The notes under the pieces were generated by a model. The model searched no databases. It was not told the DNA's origin and saw nothing but the letters and a program-made list of their open reading frames with translations. Source: Collybiopsis luxurians FD-317 M1 (taxonomy: Eukaryota > Basidiomycota > Agaricomycetes > Agaricales > Omphalotaceae). Taken from it: a DNA stretch of 64,000 bases. The stretch is from positions 179,472-243,471 of the forward strand of contig KN834768.1 in assembly GCA_000827265.1 (NCBI GenBank). The letters are read 5' to 3'. Made by a program: the position numbers and the translations under genes. Of this stretch, positions 60,102 to 64,000 are shown piece by piece (position 1 is the stretch's first letter; each line of letters opens with the position of its first letter).

Positions 60102-60900
60102 ATGGCCTGGGAATCGAAGATGTGGCTTGAAGGGCTTTTGGTAAAGTTCTACGAGGTGAGTCTCTCGATGCCTTGGTAACCGTTACCAAACTAATCCTGG
60201 ATTCAGAATGCAAATCCTACAGTCGTCAACAAAGTGATATCATCCATCGTTCACCTCAACTGCTTCAGAACCGTCGCCTCCGACCGCATTGCGCCGCGTA
60301 TCGTGTTTGTGCTGTGAGCCCAATTTGGGTGCTGGAGGCTACGATGACGAGAAGATCACATGGAGGGTTTTCTAGCGCAGGCGATGAACACATCGGAGTC
60401 GAGAAATGTGCCCAAGTCGTATGAAGTGTTTGGGGTACCCCGGATGTTGACATGTCCACAGGTGAGTCGGGGCACTATTCAGCAAGAAATTGGTCATTGA
60501 CGTCTGACGTTTAACAGAGGATAATTTTCTTCTCGGCGCGTAGCTCAAGATCCACATGACGATTGTCCTTGACACCCTCAAGAACATTGCTCCGAATTGG
60601 AGGGACCTAGATGAGATGTGGCCGGAAATTGTATCTTCGGTAAGACTGTCTACTTTATTATGACCTGTATGTCCTGATCGAGTATACAGAGTCCTCGATC
60701 CAATAACGGACTACCTCGTGGACGAGAGATTGCGGAATATCTGCATGTCTGTAGAGGCAGTGTATTACGTAGGCGGTACAGTACGAGTCGATTTTGTTTT
60801 GTCCGGATAGCGGCAGTTGAATAGGTACCAGCCGAACAGAGACCAGCTTTGGTGAGTTGTTTTTCCGAGTGCTAAGTTTATCTATCGTTTCTGACTGCCA
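60102..60900 (+). pseudogene. Duplicated block, gene a, copy 2
   Basis: ATG 60102 starts MAWESKMWLEGLLVKFYE, then an intron (GTGAGT...CAG) leads to NANPTVVNKVISSIVHLNC and on to RIAPRIVFVL before TGA. A later exon reads MTIVLDTLKNIAPNWRDLDE then MWPEIVSS before another GTAAGA...CAG intron. The family is unknown to me. Whether the pieces are one gene is not settled: the stop after FVL and others argue for decay. Diverged relative of 36490-37430. Confidence 0.45.
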
Positions 60901-61119
60901 TTTAGGTTACTTGCATACCATGCGTTTGACGATGGGTTCCGGGTGCTATGTATGATGGGGGTTGTCCGGATGAGTTTCTAGCGTTAATCTATAGTCGGAC
61001 CTGCGCGCAGTGTCAACGTGTGGTAGATCATGTATGTGTTTGGTCGGCAGATGTACGCGGGTCGATTCATACACTACATACATTGTGGCTACGTCCCATC
61101 ATTAGCTTTCTTTCTATAT

Positions 61120-61960
61120 ATTGCTCTTTTACGCGCCATGTTACATTGCATGTGTGATGAAACGAGATATAGCTATATGTTCTTCTGAGCTTGATTCTCA
61201 AAGGCCATGCGTGGACCAGGACAACGAAAAGGGCGAGGAGCAAAAGGGTTTCACGGTTTTTGTCTCACGGTTGCACTCTTTTCTTTACTCTTTGTACTGC
61301 GTCTCCAATGGCTGGTTAATATAAATAAGGCTCGCATCTTGTCGCTTGTGCTGTTTTCTTGAAATGCACCAGGTATATTCCCTGCTACGATATTCTTCTT
61401 AACAATCTGATAACTTTTGTCCGACCAAATTCCAAAATTCAAGTTTCTTTCTCTTGCAATTACTCTCAATGGGTGTTCTAACTCACCCATTATCCTCCTC
61501 AAAGTCATATTGACTATAATGTATGCAGCCTATGATGACCTTTAACCGAGTATAGTCAAAGCCATCTTTACAAATTTCGCTCTATTCTGCAAAGCTTGGT
61601 CCCTGCCTGTCCAAATCTTCCCTTCCGCCACCTAATCTTAAACTCCGAATCAGACTAGCTCACTTTCCATTCTTCCGTCTCTCGAAGTTGCCTACTCGGA
61701 GACGCTGTTTGCTCCATCCACGCTTCTCGATCCCAACCAGCACTATCTCACGACCACGGTGACCCTTTGGCCAAATTTTGACGGGTTGGGTGTTTGGTTA
61801 TAGGGGTGTGTTCGGAATGGAAGGGTAAGAGCATTCGACGAGTTCGCTGTTGACTTACCGAAATTGGGACCTTGGACTTGTGGTTATAATAGGCATGCGC
61901 TAACGCAGCCACTCGGCGTGTGGACTGCGCTCAAATTTCTCGTCATCGGAGGCACGCCCC
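61120..61960 (+). pseudogene. Duplicated block, F-box-like gene b, copy 2
   Basis: Diverged relative of 37640-38124. Landmarks: CACCCATTATCCTCCTCAAA, ATATTGACTATAATG, and GGCATGCGCTAACGCAG near 61893. Its F-box-like opening (LKVILTIMYAAYDDL) ends at TAA almost at once. Dead copy. Confidence 0.45.
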
Positions 61961-63015
61961 CAGAGCTTCTACTTCCGTCATCGCGATCGTCCTCAATTCT
62001 CCCTACTATTCTTCTGCCACGACCCACCGTACATGAGATAAATTCAGCACGACTCGCATCTCAACTCAACTCAACTCATTCACGACGTACTGCGCTGCGC
62101 ACATATCAGGCAAGAATTTTCCATTTCTAGCATTTCGGTTTTCGGCCTTGGGCATCAAAGCGTCAGAGCGTAGCGCATCTAAACACAAAACCAAAGACAA
62201 CGACGAGCGACACGAACACGTTTCATGTACTCCACTGCACGTTACGAATGACAGACAGAAGTCACAGAACAGAAGTCACAGAACAGAACAGTTGTTTGCT
62301 TGCTGTATCGTTCATAGAGACAATATACCTCTCCCTTTTTCATTTCTATTCTACTTTTTACTTTTTACTTTTGCGTGTTGGGTCAAGGCTAGAACTCGGC
62401 TCCAGTCTGTGCTTTTGCCGGTTTTTGTTTTATTGTCATCTCTATTCCTATCCCTACTCATTTCTATTCTTGCTAGTACTCGTACTTGTATATATAATTC
62501 GTGTTGGTAATACAATGCATAAACAGCTTTGGTGTTACGAATGTGATGGAAGAATGTGGGTGCATGTATAGGATGACGAGCAAGTTGGAGATAAAGATGA
62601 AGGCGTGAGTGATGGAAAGTGAAGTGCACATCTGTGTGAAGTATCGCCGACGCAACTTGTTTGAGCAGCGCTAGTATCTAGGACTGCTCTCCATTCTATC
62701 CTCTGCAGATTTGACTTTTATGTCATCTGTGGATGTGCCGCATGTACACTAAGATTATTCCTTATCGCACCTACCTGTATAAGACAAGGGTCTTCCAGCT
62801 GTACTTGTATTATTTTGAACCCTCGTTCTACATTTGATAGCATATCTTCTTTTATGGTCACACCCCCTTACGAAGTGATCAAAATTGCACAGTAAGTTCA
62901 ATTCATATGGACCAATGTGTTACATTATCAATGTAGTAATTGAGTATATACTAACAGGGAAGGAAGTTGTTAAGTGGGTGACTAGTAAGCAAGAGAATGG
63001 AGGATTGATACAAAT
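61961..63015. other. Gene-poor region
   Basis: No gene supported. CTTTTTA tandem microsatellite at about 62347-62370 and a short tandem GAACAGAAGTCACA near 62253-62285. Confidence 0.4.
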
Positions 63016-63560
63016 GTGACGATATTGATTATAAGTCGGTTAAGAAAGACTTGATGCCCTGCCGTTGGTAGTGGGCCAACGCTGCCGCGTGGTGGATACT
63101 CGTGCCCTGTGTGGTGGGGCCGATGAGTATCTGGTGACTCGAAATGGTTTGTAATTTATTATGACAGCTTTAATACATTATTTTGTGTCATCAGTATTAC
63201 ACCATTAATATAAAATTGCCTGTAAAGGATCAGGCACAGAGTTCACCCCCACAAAAACTTGGCATTTCATTACATTCCATGCACTTGTAACTATGTGCAC
63301 CTACCCAAAAAATCCCAAGATATGCCAGCCTGTTTATTGACAGGAGACAGGTCTAGTCCTTTCAAAGTGAGCTATTTTGCAGTGCTAGGAAGATATATTA
63401 AGAGCAAGAACAAGTCCTCTAACAGTCAAAAGAAAAAGCTAATATCTTAAATATGTATGAGATGCAAATTTGAGAGAAGAGGCACTAAGGAAATGCACTA
63501 CGTCATTAATTCTCATGATCACGAGGGTGTCTATAGTTGTCCTTATTGGACAAAAATAAA
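63016..63560 (+). repeat. Dispersed repeat K, copy 2 (filled site)
   Basis: Same repeat as 51455-51690, split by the SINE-like element at 63049-63291. Right part starts ATGTGCACCTACCCAAAAAA. Confidence 0.8.
63049..63291 (+). mobile_element. SINE-like element, copy G (full length)
   Basis: 243 bp from ACTTGATGCCCTGCCGTTGG to TTCCATGCACTTGTAA. Internal hairpin GGG-loop-CCC around ACTCGTG recalls a tRNA T-arm, and GCCTG/CAGGC form a second small inverted repeat. No ORF. A 3-bp duplication (ACT) may flank it. Confidence 0.82.
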
Positions 63561-63837
63561 TATGAATAATTTGAATTGCCATGTAATTTCGGGCGTGATC
63601 ATGGTAAAGAACTTTTTTGATGTGAGGCTATTCAAATTACAAAAAGATATTCCAAAAATTGCGCAGTTGTAATTGTGATCATGATTGTGACCGGGATAAT
63701 TTTTTTTGGAGGCACTGATAAAAAAATTTGGGACATGAAATTTAATCTTCGGAACTCCAACTTCAACTTGTGAAATCATGACTGCCATCATTAACATATA
63801 ATGACTCAAGCCCAATCTCCTGGTTTACAAAAGGACA
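63561..63837. other. Spacer
   Basis: AT-rich with GTGATCATGATTGTGA near 63676. Promoter region of the next gene; no gene of its own. Confidence 0.35.
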
Positions 63838-64000
63838 ATGGTTCACCAAAGTCTCTGGCACATTATAACTTGCACAATTCTTCTTGCCCTTTCTATTGCT
63901 GCTCAGCCTGCCCCAGATGAAGCTCTCCAGGTGCACACCATCTGGACCGCCTATGCAGAGCTAGGAATTTGTGCTACTCAAGCCATTCAGCTGCAGCTTG
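63838..64000 (+). CDS. Secreted protein, first exon, cut by window edge
   Basis: ATG 63838 opens a frame that runs to the end of the window (54 codons). MVHQSLWHIITCTILLALS followed by IAAQPAPDEA is a classic signal peptide, with cleavage expected at the AA-QP region. The mature start (LQVHTIWTAYAELGIC) is not recognised. Too short for the usual gene listing but the signal peptide is clear. Confidence 0.5.
   Translation, partial: MVHQSLWHIITCTILLALSIAAQPAPDEALQVHTIWTAYAELGICATQAIQLQL

Overview
The window looks like a repeat-rich nuclear segment of a mushroom-forming basidiomycete (Agaricomycetes). Genes are interrupted by many short GT-AG introns of about 48-61 bp, with small exons. The gene families are typical of that group: a KDZ (Kyakuja/Dileera/Zisupton) transposase with its cysteine-cluster region, a NACHT-ankyrin STAND protein, a 7-TM membrane protein of the basidiomycete type, a DUF1996 secreted protein, fungal APH-type kinases and an MFS sugar porter. 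No rRNA or credible tRNA gene was seen. Names rest on my reading of translated motifs; no database search was run.

Layout. 1-2.25 kb: 51-bp satellite array. 2.5-8.9 kb: two minus-strand genes of unknown function, the first split by an in-frame TGA and the second a many-exon coiled-coil protein. 9.9-14.5 kb: an F-box-like gene broken by a TGA, a second broken gene, a 12-bp minisatellite and a decayed copia element. 16.2-20.9 kb: a coiled-coil gene and a KDZ transposase read divergently from a 129-bp gap. 22.4-23.1 kb: small repeats. 25-26 kb: a GIY-YIG (T5orf172-like) gene. 27.2-29.0 kb: a second 51-bp satellite array, homologous to the first but in the opposite orientation. 29.5-31.4 kb: a LINE remnant inserted in a dispersed repeat. 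32.4-33.1 kb: a small secreted protein. 34-38 kb: SINE-like repeats and the first copy of a duplicated two-gene block. 38.3-40.2 kb: MFS transporter. 41-43.3 kb: two APH pseudogenes. 44.5-45.6 kb: 7-TM protein. 48.3-50.2 kb: DUF1996 gene with one TAG. 52.8-57.1 kb: NACHT plus 25 ankyrin repeats. 57.7-58.5 kb: element with inverted ends. 59.2-62 kb: a doubtful small gene and the second copy of the duplicated block. 63.05-63.29 kb: full SINE-like copy. 63.84 kb to the end: first exon of a secreted protein cut by the edge.

How it fits together. This is accessory, transposon-laden chromatin in which intact genes (MFS, 7-TM, NACHT-ANK, the small secreted protein) lie among decaying family members. 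Several otherwise continuous genes carry exactly one in-frame stop, most often TGA, and in one case the context is TGA-CTA, a known readthrough context. Repeats can be ordered in time: one SINE-like copy has an empty site elsewhere in the window, and a LINE interrupts a repeat whose uninterrupted copy lies 11 kb away.
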